This document shows positions 42,856 through 52,158 of a stretch of DNA of 64,000 nt, in pieces. Under the pieces are notes generated by a model, which was not told the DNA's origin, searched no databases, and saw only the letters and a list, made by a program, of their open reading frames with translations. The position numbers were made by a program, and so were the translations under genes. The DNA is from SMWN01 sp965221455 (GTDB lineage Bacteria > Pseudomonadota > Gammaproteobacteria > Eutrophobiales > Eutrophobiaceae). The stretch spans positions 124,001 to 188,000 of the forward strand of contig OZ244890.1 in NCBI GenBank assembly GCA_965221455.1, written 5' to 3'. Position 1 is the stretch's first letter, and each line of letters begins with the position of its first letter.

Positions 42856-45800
42856 GTGGCTAATTTCAAAACAGCGCTTGAAGCACTTGCAAAAGGCAAT
42901 CTGGACATTGAGGTTTTAGCTAAACAGCTAGACCAGATTCTGGAAAAAACACCACAATCCGCCAACCGCATGTTGTCTCAGCTCAATGAGATACACGAAC
43001 AAAAAAGCATCAGCGATCAAGACTTCGCAAGACTCAAGGGCCAGATAAATCAATACCGAAGAACTCACGCGCCAGAAACAGAAACCGGCTCAAATGGCGA
43101 CAGTGATGCAACAGTATTTGAACAAGAAGATAATGTAACTGCAACACCTGATACTGGTGATGATGCTACGCAGGTAATTGATGGTGGACAAGCGGACGAT
43201 GCTACACAGGTAATCGGCGGTGAACAAGCGGGGGAAAATACCGGCTTTGATGTCACAGGTGCTACAGACATGAGTGGTCTTGATGTAGATATCAGCGCAA
43301 TTGATCCATCAGTTACATCCGCAGCCGAGACTGACTGGGCGGATCCCTCCACACAACAGTCACCTGTAATGAACACGGCATCGTTGGGCCCTGGTTCTAT
43401 CATCAAACAGCGCTTTAAACTGATGAAAGTGCTGGGTATTGGTGGTATGGGCAAAGTTTATATGGCTCTGGATCTTCTCAAAGACGAAGCAAAAGACAAA
43501 AAACCGCATGTTGCAATTAAACTTCTCAATGAAGATTTCAAGGATCATCCGGAAGCGTTCATCTCTTTACAGCGCGAATCGAGTCGACAGCAGAAACTGG
43601 CACACCCCAATATAGCAACCATCTACGACTTTGATCGCGTAGGCGGACCCGGAACGCCTGTCTACATCACTATGGAGTTGATGGAAGGCATGGAGCTAAA
43701 AGACTACATCAAAAAAACGGTGAAGAAACAGGGTGGACTACCCTTCGACGAAGCCTTTAATGTGATTAAACAGCTGGTTGATGCTCTCGCTTATGCGCAC
43801 GAGAAACGACTGGCACATTCAGATCTCAAACCAGGTAATGCCTTTTATTGTATTGACGGCACAGTGAAGATACTGGACTTTGGTATCGCACGGGCGGTGA
43901 AAAACCCCGTCACTGGCGAAGCTGACAAAACACTTTTCGATCCGGGCCAATTGGGTGCATTAACGCCTGCCTACGCCAGTTTTGAAATGTTGGAAGGGGA
44001 AGAGCCAGATACACGCGACGATACCTATGCGCTGGGTTGTATGGCTTATGAACTACTCACGGGTCAACATCCTTTCAAAAAATTACCTGCAAACAAGGCC
44101 AAAGAAAATAATCTCAAACCTCCCGTTGTCGCGGGATTAAAGAAAAAACAGAATCGTGCACTAGCCAGAAGTATCGCGTTTGAACGTAAAAATCGCAGCC
44201 CGTCGGTCGAACACTTCCTGAATGAACTCGAAGCAAAATACATCTGGTATAAAAGTCCACTTACCATTGCAGCACTACTTGTATTGGCAATCGGCCTCGG
44301 AGGAACCGCGCCTGTGTTAAATTACTATCACCAAAAAGAGATTGAACAGGTAATTGCTGACATCAATACAGGAAATCCACAAACTATTGTTGAAGGGCTA
44401 GCTGCTTTAAATAAATACGATAAAGCAGACCAGGGCGTCATCCATGACGAAGCAAAAGATGCGATACAGAATTATTTTCGAAACGAAATTGCAAAAACCA
44501 TAGAAACCACAGACGATAATTACGACTTCATAAAAGCTAATATCATTCTGGAAAAGGTTGGGGAAATATATCCTGATTCCGGTTTCCTTGATGAACAAAT
44601 GAGGCTGATTTCGTCCGGCAAGAAACAACTCTTGAGTACTCTTTACACGGAATTTTCCGAGGCGCTCAAGGACCAGACCCTGCTGAGCAGCACACAGGAA
44701 ATTTTGAATATTATCAGGACGCGGGTTGATCCTGACAATGCATTACTTACAGATCAACGTCCCAGTTATTCATACAGGGTTCTTGCCGACGAATCATTTA
44801 AATCGGGTAATCTTGAGAATGCGCTGGCATTAGTTAACTCAGGTATTAATCTTGCCCCGGAAGATCAGCAACTGGCGGATACAAGAACCAAGATCGAGAA
44901 TGCAATTCTGGTTGCGGGTTTGCGGGATAAAATCAATATGGTCGAATCACAATTGGTATCGCTCAGTGATTACAAACAAATCCAGAAAGATGTCGTGGAG
45001 CTGGCTCGCTTGAGTCCAAGCGATACACTGCTGTCCTCCCTGTCTGCAAAACTGCAACCCAGTGTTGCAACAGAGCTCGAAACCATTTTGCAGTCGGGCA
45101 GTCGTGTGGACGCGATCAACGTGGCAGAAGAATACGGGGAACTACTGAGTACCCTGGAACTAGGCGCGGAATTGACACGGTTTAAACTTGCACATTTAAC
45201 GGGGGACGAACGCAGTGACGAAGTAAACAAGATCGTCAGTGCTAACGAAGCCAATATTGAAAAGCTACTTGCTGAACCCATGCTGGAAGATCCCCAGTGG
45301 GAATCTTCACTACTGTCCAGCATACGAGAACTGGATAGTCTGGCCGCTGAAGACGTATCAACTGCGTCAGACTTGAACAACATGCGCGAGTCCGCAGCCA
45401 ACCTCTACATTGCCAAGGCTTCCGAAACTTTAGCCAACAAACGTTTTGATGCCGCCGATAATTTCATTGACCGCGGTGAGCGTTTTGCCCCGGATTTTAG
45501 TGGTATCTTGTCAACTCGCGATGCGATTGCAGAAGCCAAAGCGGCAAATGAAAAACAAATATTGGTCGATGGTTTGAAAACCAATTTTGTAGCAGCAGTT
45601 GAAGCCGACATCTCTAACAAAGCCATTGAGTATCTTGATCAACTTAAAAGAGAAATACCTGATGACATCTATGTTGTCAAAGAGGCACCGGTAATGCTCT
45701 CTTCGAGTTATGAACGCCTGGCCCGTAGCCGCTTTGAGTCAAAAGATTATACCAACGCCCTCAAGTTTGCAGATGCAGGACTGAAGTTTAATCCACTAAA

Positions 45801-47175
45801 CGCCAGCTTAAGATCATCTCGGGGTGAATATGTGGTTGAAGCAAATATCATCGAGTTGAGTAAGTTGTTCCGTACAAATACCACCTTTAATAATAATGTG
45901 GTGAAGGACAAGATTAACAGTATTAGTGTGGCACCAGGCAGATATAGCGAATTCAGACAAACTTCTGTCGCCACTTTAGAGAAACGCATCGCTGAACTCA
46001 GAAATACGGATGAAAATGCCGCAGCCTCACTGGCGCAAAGCGCGGCAATTTTCTTCCCCGGAGACATCTTTGATCAGCTGAAGAATGAATTGCAGTTACA
46101 ACCCTGGCCACAAGCGTCTGCAGCCAGCGTTGCATTATCTTCAGGCAAACTCACTGAAGCCAATGCGATCCTGGAAGCAGCAACTGCAGAGTTTGCAACG
46201 CACCCTGAGTTCATCGCCTTCAAAGAGTCTCTGCAGGTAAGTTTACAAGAGGCCAATAACGCTTATGCCGTCTACCTGACAGAGAAACAAGCCTCAGGAA
46301 CGGAATACGATAAACTGAGGACATCTAAACGATTTCTGGCCCGGGCTCAATCCATGTGGACTGATAATCCAGCCTTTAATGAAGAAGAAACAGTAATTGA
46401 TAAGTTGATTGCAGCCAATAGACCCGCCGCAAAAAAAGTGATTGCCAAAGAAACAGTTGATCTGGAATCGATGATGGCGACCAACGCGGAAGAAGCTGGC
46501 GGTGCTGCATCCAAGGAATGGAAGCCCCTGGATAGCGGTCGTACTTGCTCCGGTAACCTGGCAGGTTACGGAAAACGCGCCAAGGCTATCTGTTATGACT
46601 TGATTAACTCAGGTTGGCGTGGCCCTCTGATGGTGGTAGTACCGACGGGGGATGGATTCAGCAAAAACTTCGCTATCAGCAAATATGAAATATCTGTGGG
46701 TGATTATGGCAAGTATTGCGCTATCTCAAAAACATGTACCCCGGAAAGAGATAAGAATAAACACAACGATCCATTAACCAATATTACCCTGGAACAGGCG
46801 AAAGCCTATGCTGCGTGGCTATCTGAGCGCACGGGTAAAACCTATCGTTTACCAACAACAAGTGAATGGGAATACGCCGCCAACGCTAATGGAAAACAAA
46901 CCAAGAAAGACTACAATTGTAGAGTCGCTCTGGGAGACAAAATCATAAAAGGCACGGGCATTGTGAGTATAAAATCCGGCCTGTCGAATAGTTGGGGACT
47001 CAAAAACTACATAGGCAATGTTCAGGAATGGGTCGTTGATAATAATACCGTCACCGCACGTGGAGGTGCTTTCCAGGATGCACATTCCAAGTGCGAAATT
47101 TCCCTTTCCAAGACTCATAATGGTGAGCCCGACGATACCACTGGCTTTCGTTTGATATTGGAAGAAGTGGGATAA
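42856..47175 (+). CDS. Transmembrane Ser/Thr protein kinase with C-terminal FGE-sulfatase-like domain
   Basis: The protein has 1439 residues and starts at GTG 42856 with a GGAGGT upstream. Residues 1-180 are a helical and Thr-rich N-terminus with three ATxV/I sites (Thr86, 105, 117), the TxxI/V pattern favoured by FHA domains. The kinase domain runs from about 187 to 455: GIGGMGKVY, Lys222, HSDLKPGN (Asp323) and DFG at 341-343. The catalytic loop is HSD rather than HRD, so it is a non-RD kinase. A single membrane helix (about 469-490) leads to a long helical, TPR-like periplasmic part. Residues about 1235-1435 form an FGE-sulfatase/SUMF1-like domain (EISVGDYGKYC, YRLPTTSEWEYAA, GNVQEWV). The layout resembles PpkA kinases of type VI secretion, but no such cluster is here. 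Confidence 0.92.
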   Translation: MANFKTALEALAKGNLDIEVLAKQLDQILEKTPQSANRMLSQLNEIHEQKSISDQDFARLKGQINQYRRTHAPETETGSNGDSDATVFEQEDNVTATPDTGDDATQVIDGGQADDATQVIGGEQAGENTGFDVTGATDMSGLDVDISAIDPSVTSAAETDWADPSTQQSPVMNTASLGPGSIIKQRFKLMKVLGIGGMGKVYMALDLLKDEAKDKKPHVAIKLLNEDFKDHPEAFISLQRESSRQQKLAHPNIATIYDFDRVGGPGTPVYITMELMEGMELKDYIKKTVKKQGGLPFDEAFNVIKQLVDALAYAHEKRLAHSDLKPGNAFYCIDGTVKILDFGIARAVKNPVTGEADKTLFDPGQLGALTPAYASFEMLEGEEPDTRDDTYALGCMAYELLTGQHPFKKLPANKAKENNLKPPVVAGLKKKQNRALARSIAFERKNRSPSVEHFLNELEAKYIWYKSPLTIAALLVLAIGLGGTAPVLNYYHQKEIEQVIADINTGNPQTIVEGLAALNKYDKADQGVIHDEAKDAIQNYFRNEIAKTIETTDDNYDFIKANIILEKVGEIYPDSGFLDEQMRLISSGKKQLLSTLYTEFSEALKDQTLLSSTQEILNIIRTRVDPDNALLTDQRPSYSYRVLADESFKSGNLENALALVNSGINLAPEDQQLADTRTKIENAILVAGLRDKINMVESQLVSLSDYKQIQKDVVELARLSPSDTLLSSLSAKLQPSVATELETILQSGSRVDAINVAEEYGELLSTLELGAELTRFKLAHLTGDERSDEVNKIVSANEANIEKLLAEPMLEDPQWESSLLSSIRELDSLAAEDVSTASDLNNMRESAANLYIAKASETLANKRFDAADNFIDRGERFAPDFSGILSTRDAIAEAKAANEKQILVDGLKTNFVAAVEADISNKAIEYLDQLKREIPDDIYVVKEAPVMLSSSYERLARSRFESKDYTNALKFADAGLKFNPLNASLRSSRGEYVVEANIIELSKLFRTNTTFNNNVVKDKINSISVAPGRYSEFRQTSVATLEKRIAELRNTDENAAASLAQSAAIFFPGDIFDQLKNELQLQPWPQASAASVALSSGKLTEANAILEAATAEFATHPEFIAFKESLQVSLQEANNAYAVYLTEKQASGTEYDKLRTSKRFLARAQSMWTDNPAFNEEETVIDKLIAANRPAAKKVIAKETVDLESMMATNAEEAGGAASKEWKPLDSGRTCSGNLAGYGKRAKAICYDLINSGWRGPLMVVVPTGDGFSKNFAISKYEISVGDYGKYCAISKTCTPERDKNKHNDPLTNITLEQAKAYAAWLSERTGKTYRLPTTSEWEYAANANGKQTKKDYNCRVALGDKIIKGTGIVSIKSGLSNSWGLKNYIGNVQEWVVDNNTVTARGGAFQDAHSKCEISLSKTHNGEPDDTTGFRLILEEVG

Positions 47176-47221
47176 GCAAGGTTGATGTAATGTTAAGGGA
47201 TGCTCGAAAAAATAAATCATA

Positions 47222-47944
47222 ATGAAAGATCTACGCAAACTTGCAAAAGACCATGCACAAAAGACTATCGATCCGGGATCCTATCGCAAATCCAGACGCA
47301 AATTGATTCAGGCGATTTGCTCCGGCAAGGTGGTTGTTAAGGAGAATACTTATCTGGCACCTTTAGAAAAGCTGGAGGACATAACCGAGAAGAGGGATAC
47401 CTGGATCGCCAACGAAAGCGGTTACTCCGGGGCGGCACCGACAAATTCTGAAGCAGCAAGACAGAAAACTATTGTTGCCGCTTCCCTGGTGACTGTTATT
47501 CTGTGTCTTATCGTCCTGGCTATTTTCTTGTTATCAGACACTGAAGAAGAATCTTCGGAAATATCATTTGTCGATGGAGCGGTTAAAGAAGCATCTGCAG
47601 GGCAAAGCTTGATTATTGAGTTTATACAACAGAAAAACTGGACACGGGAGAACCTAAATTCATTCTTCGCATCATGGCAGCAGCTGTCAGTCCATGAACA
47701 CAAAGCTACCCATGCAAGTCATGAAATGACAAGACTAACTAATGCTATCTATCGTCAGCTTCTGGACGAACGCGCCCTAATCAGTTTGGGTGACATTGAT
47801 AATGCTATCGCCAATCAGATATTGCTCGTCGATTTCGCAGAAAAATTAAATATCGAGGATAAACGCTTCACCGTCGTTAAACCTGAATCTGCGCTTGAGT
47901 TTCCTCTTGATCAGGCTTTGGCTAACCCCGGGATGAAGAACTAA
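47222..47944 (+). CDS. Single-pass membrane protein, possibly the intact 5' part of a decayed gene
   Basis: This 240-residue protein belongs to no family I recognise. Residues 1-75 are charged and cytoplasmic (RKLAKDHAQKTIDPGSYRKS). One membrane helix (TIVAASLVTVILCLIVLAIF) leads to a helical periplasmic segment. The layout mirrors the kinase upstream without its kinase domain. After the stop at 47942-47944 the next frame continues with acidic, protein-like sequence (ELTETSVNPMSESDDEIEED). About 240 bases further on, remains of an FGE-type domain follow. I therefore suspect one original gene with an FGE domain that has been truncated by frameshift. It lies 46 bases after the kinase gene in the same operon. 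Confidence 0.6.
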   Translation: MKDLRKLAKDHAQKTIDPGSYRKSRRKLIQAICSGKVVVKENTYLAPLEKLEDITEKRDTWIANESGYSGAAPTNSEAARQKTIVAASLVTVILCLIVLAIFLLSDTEEESSEISFVDGAVKEASAGQSLIIEFIQQKNWTRENLNSFFASWQQLSVHEHKATHASHEMTRLTNAIYRQLLDERALISLGDIDNAIANQILLVDFAEKLNIEDKRFTVVKPESALEFPLDQALANPGMKN

Positions 47945-48560
47945 CTGAAACAAGCGTTAATCCGATGTCTGAATCCGATGATGAAATTGAAGAGGATTTA
48001 TTGATCGACATTCCGGAGTCCTGGATCATTGCAGCAAAAATACTTCCAAAGCCTATTCAATTCCAGGTGATCGAAATCGACACGACGACAGCAACACTCC
48101 GTTGAGCAACCTTTTAGAAAAAATCATTGCAGCGTAAACCAATACTGAACAGCGAGTGACAAAATCAATTGCCCAAAAAGCTGCAAACCTTTTGCCGGGA
48201 TAAAATTGGAGACATGTGATTCCAGCTGGAAATTTCACTATGGGCGGGAAGCATGAAGATGAACGGACAGACCGCGCAGTCTCAGTAAATATAGATCCGC
48301 ACTTTGCGATGTCTATTTATGAAATATCGTTCGGTGAATATGAGCTATATTACCTATCAAAATGAATATCTTCCTAACATGGCCTCGGCCAGGAAAAAAA
48401 CTGTCCAGTCACCAACATTACTCATAGTGACAGCACATCGTATGCCGAACGTCCGAATCATCGGACAGGGAAATACTATTGGTCTCCTTAATTAAATCTG
48501 ATCATTACAATTAACAAAAATGAAGCTCCATTTATATCACATGGTCGGTAACGACAGAAA
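47945..48560 (+). pseudogene. Decayed FGE-sulfatase-like domain downstream of the kinase operon
   Basis: From 48216 one frame reads VIPAGNFTMGGKHEDERTDR, then VNIDPHFAMSIYEISFGEYE, the hallmark opening of SUMF1/FGE domains. The same frame then meets TGA (48363) and TAA (48375). It still resumes with PVTNITHSDSTSYAE (the 'PVTNVSWxDAxxYAEW' segment) and RTGKYYW before another TAA. In a different frame LYHMVGN (about 48527-48550) matches the late 'LYDMVGNVWEW' motif. Multiple stops and a frameshift make it a pseudogene. The stretch 48561-48874 shows no gene or clear signal. Confidence 0.75.
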
Positions 48561-48874
48561 TATCAGGATCAGATACAAGAAAAAATCTTCATCCGCCGAC
48601 AACCTGATCGTCGGTATACACAAAATCTCCAATCTTTAGTACGGTGGGTTTTTGAGAGTGGTTTAACATTTTGAGATGAACCGATGTTGGGAGTACACTA
48701 TTCATTAGCAGGGTATCAATGACTATTGATGTTGAATAAAAGACCTTACTTCCAGATGGTTTAACTATCTTCTAATCTGCTGTTAAAGCCAAGTTGCGAA
48801 ATTAAATTAATTACCACAAATAACCAATGTAAGTTACAAACGTATCTGTAATAAAATTACCAACAATAAGTCTT

Positions 48875-49579
48875 ATGAAGAATTCTACAGAAAACATTTA
48901 TCCTGATGAGCAATCAAAATTCAACACACTTGCATCCAAGTGGTGGGATATGGATGGCGAACTACGAACCTTGCACGATATTAATCCAACAAGACTCGGC
49001 TATATCGAGGACCATATTGATTTAATAGACAAACAAATTCTGGACGTTGGTTGTGGTGGAGGTTTACTGACAGAAGCATTGGCATCCAGGGGTGGACTGG
49101 TAACAGGTATTGACATCAGTAAGGATCTACTGCAGGTTGCCGACGATCACGCGAAGCAGGCGAATCTCAATATCAAGTATACTTGTGCGACAGTTGAAGG
49201 TTTTTGTTTCGATAATCACAATACCTTTGACATCATTACCTGTATGGAATTACTTGAACATGTTCCCGATCCGGAAGCAATCATTGATGCCTGTAAACAT
49301 CTGATTAAACCCGGCGGATTTCTTTTTTTATCGACCATCAACAGAAATTTAAAAGCCTATCTACAAACCAAAATTGTAGCTGAATATTTTCTGCAGTTAT
49401 TACCCGTGGGAACTCATGAGTATGCAAAATATATTCGTCCATCAGAACTTGCTTCATGGTGTAGAATCTCTGGATTTACAGTCATTGATATATCAGGAAT
49501 GTTATATCTACCTTTCATCAGGCGTTGCCATATACAAAATAAACCCAATATCAATTATATCTTATGTGCCCAAACTTAA
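48875..49579 (+). CDS. ubiG: Ubiquinone biosynthesis O-methyltransferase
   Basis: UbiG performs both O-methylations of ubiquinone synthesis, using S-adenosylmethionine. The 234-residue protein opens with EQSKFNTLASKWWDMDGELR and LHDINPTRLGYI, a UbiG-specific N-terminus. The methyltransferase motif ILDVGCGGGLLTEALASRGG is followed by VTGIDIS, then CMELLEHVPDPEAII, FLSTINRN and EYAKYIRPSELASWC, all typical. The gene is followed by a HAD phosphatase, the same pair as in Pseudomonas and many other gammaproteobacteria. Confidence 0.96.
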   Translation: MKNSTENIYPDEQSKFNTLASKWWDMDGELRTLHDINPTRLGYIEDHIDLIDKQILDVGCGGGLLTEALASRGGLVTGIDISKDLLQVADDHAKQANLNIKYTCATVEGFCFDNHNTFDIITCMELLEHVPDPEAIIDACKHLIKPGGFLFLSTINRNLKAYLQTKIVAEYFLQLLPVGTHEYAKYIRPSELASWCRISGFTVIDISGMLYLPFIRRCHIQNKPNINYILCAQT

Positions 49580-49624
49580 TGAGCTGACTGATGACTTTGT
49601 TGATGATCAGGTAACCGGTACGTT

Positions 49625-50293
49625 ATGATTTCGAGCGTCTTTTTTGACCTTGACGGCACTCTCGCAGATACCGCTCCTGATCTGGCAGCGGCTCTGAATC
49701 AAACTCTCAAGGAACGCAATGAACCAGCCATATCACTGGAGACAGTAAGACCTTCTGTTTCGCTGGGAAGCAATGCAATGATTAAGCTAGCTTTTGCAAT
49801 CGAAGAAGACGATCCAGAATTTGAAAATATCAGGCAGCGTTTTCTGGAGGTTTATTACGAGAGGTTACATCGGGATACATGTATCTTTCCTGGCATGGAT
49901 AATGTTCTTAATTATCTCGAAGAAAAAAATATCATCTGGGGAGTTGTTACTAATAAATCTGCATGGTTAACCACCCCACTTATGGAACAGTTAAATCTGA
50001 CGCAAAGGGCCGTATGCATTGTCAGTGGCGACACTACAAAATATAGCAAACCACATCCTGGTTCCATATTGCATGCCTGTGATATAGCCCATTGCAAACC
50101 TGAAACATCTTTATACATTGGCGATGCGTTGAGAGATATTGAAGCTGGCCGTGCAGCGGGAATGAAAACACTGACGGCTGATTATGGCTATATCACCAAA
50201 GGTGAAAATCCTGAAAACTGGAATGCCGACGGGAGTATTGCAACTGTAGAAGAAATTATTGACTGGATCAGAAAAGAAAATAACGACTTCTGA
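49625..50293 (+). CDS. HAD phosphatase, phosphoglycolate phosphatase or MupP type
   Basis: This is a HAD-superfamily hydrolase of 222 residues. Motif I is FFDLDGTLADTAPDLAAALN with the nucleophile Asp. Motif II is GVVTNKSAWLT, the catalytic lysine lies in SKPHPGSILHAC, and motif IV is YIGDALRDIEAGRAAGM. The sequence fits both Gph (2-phosphoglycolate) and MupP (N-acetylmuramic acid 6-phosphate in cell-wall recycling). The position right after ubiG is the one mupP has in Pseudomonas, which favours MupP. Experimental substrate data would be needed to choose. The ribosome-binding site is weak. The 130 bases after it, up to the convergent ygfX, show no clear terminator. Confidence 0.88.
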   Translation: MISSVFFDLDGTLADTAPDLAAALNQTLKERNEPAISLETVRPSVSLGSNAMIKLAFAIEEDDPEFENIRQRFLEVYYERLHRDTCIFPGMDNVLNYLEEKNIIWGVVTNKSAWLTTPLMEQLNLTQRAVCIVSGDTTKYSKPHPGSILHACDIAHCKPETSLYIGDALRDIEAGRAAGMKTLTADYGYITKGENPENWNADGSIATVEEIIDWIRKENNDF

Positions 50294-50423
50294 ACCTATC
50301 ACTAAAAAAGAAAGACTAAAGAATTTTTGCTGATGTCACGAACTCGACTCCCGGGCATGGAATATTCGATAGCTCTGCCAGGATAATCTCGGTATTCATT
50401 TATAATTTACTTCTCGCTTTCAT

Positions 50424-50873
50424 TCAATGTTCCGGCGCAAACAGAAGGAATCTTAACCTCACACTCAGACGCCTGAATAATTGTTGAGAAAGGTTATCCG
50501 GTGTCAGGATGACGCACCTGTTCTTTTTGCCCTGCTTGAATCTCAGCACGATCAGATGTGTATGAACAAACGGTTCCGGCAACAAGACAACGGATATCGG
50601 TTCACCTCCTGCTTCGGCTATATACCATTCATCCAATTCGTTCAGTAACAACTCTTGAGGATTTTTTTTTAATCGATATATGTAGCTATGATGCCTGGCA
50701 ACAAGGCCAAGCAGTATAAAAGAACATATCATCAACATCACTGGTATAGATATGTTGGATAGGATGGTACAGATCAATGCCCCAAGGTAAGTCAAACAAA
50801 TCAAGACTATCAACCATTTTGATGGCTTTATCACAAATCTAACAGGTAGTTCAAAGTCCGACTTGTCCCGCAT
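50424..50873 (-). CDS. YgfX/CptA-like inner-membrane protein
   Basis: The 149-residue protein starts MRDKSDFELPVRFVIKPSKW. Two adjacent membrane helices follow (LIVLICLTYLGALICTILS and PVMLMICSFILLGLVA), and then a soluble C-terminal domain with LRFKQGKKNRCVILTPDNLS and FRRLSVRLRFLL. Length, topology and the Asp/Asn-Leu-Ser then RRLxVRLR ending agree with YgfX (CptA), the membrane partner of SdhE in Escherichia coli. There it is often encoded next to sdhE. Here it stands divergent from the sdh operon, whose last gene contains SdhE, so the link is kept at a distance of about 4 kb. Confidence 0.6.
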   Translation of the reverse strand: MRDKSDFELPVRFVIKPSKWLIVLICLTYLGALICTILSNISIPVMLMICSFILLGLVARHHSYIYRLKKNPQELLLNELDEWYIAEAGGEPISVVLLPEPFVHTHLIVLRFKQGKKNRCVILTPDNLSQQLFRRLSVRLRFLLFAPEH

Positions 50874-50990
50874 TCATTGGCCTCCTTGCCCGATAAAGTA
50901 TCTGTTAAAATGGCTTAATAAATTGCTGAAAATACATCCGATTTTACAAGGTATCCTGCCAACAAAAATATCTAAATATCATTTATATTC

Positions 50991-50999
50991 TGCTATAAT
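50991..50999 (+). promoter_or_regulatory. Extended -10 promoter upstream of the sdh operon
   Basis: TGCTATAAT (50991-50999) is a perfect extended -10 element (TGn-TATAAT). The position 17 bases upstream (TCTAAA) is a poor -35, as is usual for extended -10 promoters. It lies about 75 bases before the SDHAF4-like gene, consistent with that small gene being the first of the sdh operon. Confidence 0.55.
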
Positions 51000-51076
51000 G
51001 TACCGCAACAGAATTGTAAATAAACACAAATTATCCATGATAAATTAACCTTAGACGGATAGGACAACGGCAAGGT

Positions 51077-51283
51077 ATGGAACGAGACAATCGCTCGGCA
51101 AAACTCCCGGAACAATCTGATGAGAACATCGGGAGCAGTAAACCAACACACAAGATCGATAAGAGTGATAAATTAAAGCCAACAGGTCCTGTTAGACGAC
51201 GAAAAGAAATTGCTGGTCCGAAAGGACTGGAACCGACGCGGTATGGTGATTGGGAAAAGCGTGGACGTTGTATAGATTTCTAA
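51077..51283 (+). CDS. Succinate dehydrogenase assembly factor 4 homologue (DUF1674)
   Basis: This small soluble protein of 68 residues has a variable polar N-terminus and a conserved end: RRRKEIAGPKGLEPTRYGDW followed by EKRGRCIDF. That is the DUF1674/SDHAF4 signature (E-x-G-G-P-K-G-x-EPTRYGDWE-x-KGR-x-x-DF). In eukaryotes and studied bacteria SDHAF4 binds flavinylated SdhA and helps it join SdhB. It lies about 100 bases upstream of sdhC in the same direction and after an extended -10 promoter, so it is probably the first gene of the sdh operon. Confidence 0.88.
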   Translation: MERDNRSAKLPEQSDENIGSSKPTHKIDKSDKLKPTGPVRRRKEIAGPKGLEPTRYGDWEKRGRCIDF

Positions 51284-51384
51284 TGATCGAGTGGTAAAAA
51301 CTAGAGTAATCAATAATTAGGCATGATTTGAATGAAGTGCCTGGAACGCTGGTAATTTACGGAGCTGAGAAAGGTAGATAAATT

Positions 51385-51774
51385 ATGACAACGTACAACC
51401 GCCCGCTATCGCCGCATTTGCAAATCTATAAACCGCAACTCACCTCGGTATTATCCATCACACACCGTGGCACTGGTGTATTCCTGACAGTAGGTGCTTT
51501 TTTTCTCACCTACTGGCTATTGGCACTTGCTGGGGGTCCTGAACAGTTTGAAACCCTACAAGCACATATTACTAACTGGTACGGTCAATGCCTCGTCTAT
51601 ACCTTTGTCTTTTCCTTGTATTTTCATTTATGCAATGGCGTACGTCATCTGTTCTGGGATACAGGTATGGGGCTTGAGATTGACATCGCGTACAAGACAG
51701 GGTACGCCGTTGTCGCTACTTCATTCGTGCTAACGTTAGCAACATTTTATCTGGCAGGTGGAAACGTGACATGA
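51385..51774 (+). CDS. sdhC: Succinate dehydrogenase cytochrome b556 subunit
   Basis: SdhC is the larger membrane anchor of complex II and helps bind haem b and ubiquinone. At 129 residues it has normal length with three hydrophobic segments. The N-terminus RPLSPHLQIYKPQLTSVLSI and SITHRGTGVFL (ubiquinone-site Ser/Arg) are characteristic. HLCNGVRHLFWDTG holds the haem-ligand histidine. Its stop overlaps the sdhD start (ATGA), a sign of tight coupling. Confidence 0.96.
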   Translation: MTTYNRPLSPHLQIYKPQLTSVLSITHRGTGVFLTVGAFFLTYWLLALAGGPEQFETLQAHITNWYGQCLVYTFVFSLYFHLCNGVRHLFWDTGMGLEIDIAYKTGYAVVATSFVLTLATFYLAGGNVT

Positions 51775-52151
51775 GACTCAGTACGCCGCTTGCCAAAACC
51801 CGCGGTCTTGGCTCTGCTAAATCGGGTATGCATCATTGGGTTGCGCAAAGATTAACTGCCGTTTCACTCATACCACTGAGTATCTGGTTTATATTTTCCC
51901 TTGTGTGCATGACGGAGCTGAGTCACCAGGCAGCAATTGAATGGATACGATCACCTTTGGTTGCAGTGTTTTTATTACTTTTTATCATTTCCCTGTTCCA
52001 TCATGCGCAGCTCGGTTTACAAGTTGTCATTGAAGACTATATTGACTGCAAAGTAACGAAAATTACCGGGCTTGTTTTGCTTAAACTTGTTTCATTTTCT
52101 GCTGGTTTGGCAGCAGTGGCATCCGTGTTAAAAATTTATCTGGGATCGTAG
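51771..52151 (+). CDS. sdhD: Succinate dehydrogenase membrane anchor subunit
   Basis: SdhD is the second membrane anchor of complex II. The 126-residue protein contains GLGSAKSGMHHWVAQRLTAV, three hydrophobic helices, and the FHHAQLGLQVVIEDYI segment. The histidine of that segment is the likely second haem ligand, with the ubiquinone-site Asp/Tyr nearby. It overlaps sdhC by four bases, and sdhA starts seven bases after its stop. Confidence 0.95.
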   Translation: MRLSTPLAKTRGLGSAKSGMHHWVAQRLTAVSLIPLSIWFIFSLVCMTELSHQAAIEWIRSPLVAVFLLLFIISLFHHAQLGLQVVIEDYIDCKVTKITGLVLLKLVSFSAGLAAVASVLKIYLGS

Positions 52152-52158
52152 GAAGGTT

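Noticed and set aside
41108..47175. Type VI secretion regulatory cluster
   Set aside because: The kinase and phosphatase resemble PpkA and PppA, but no structural type VI gene (tss, hcp, vgrG, clpV) is present in the window.
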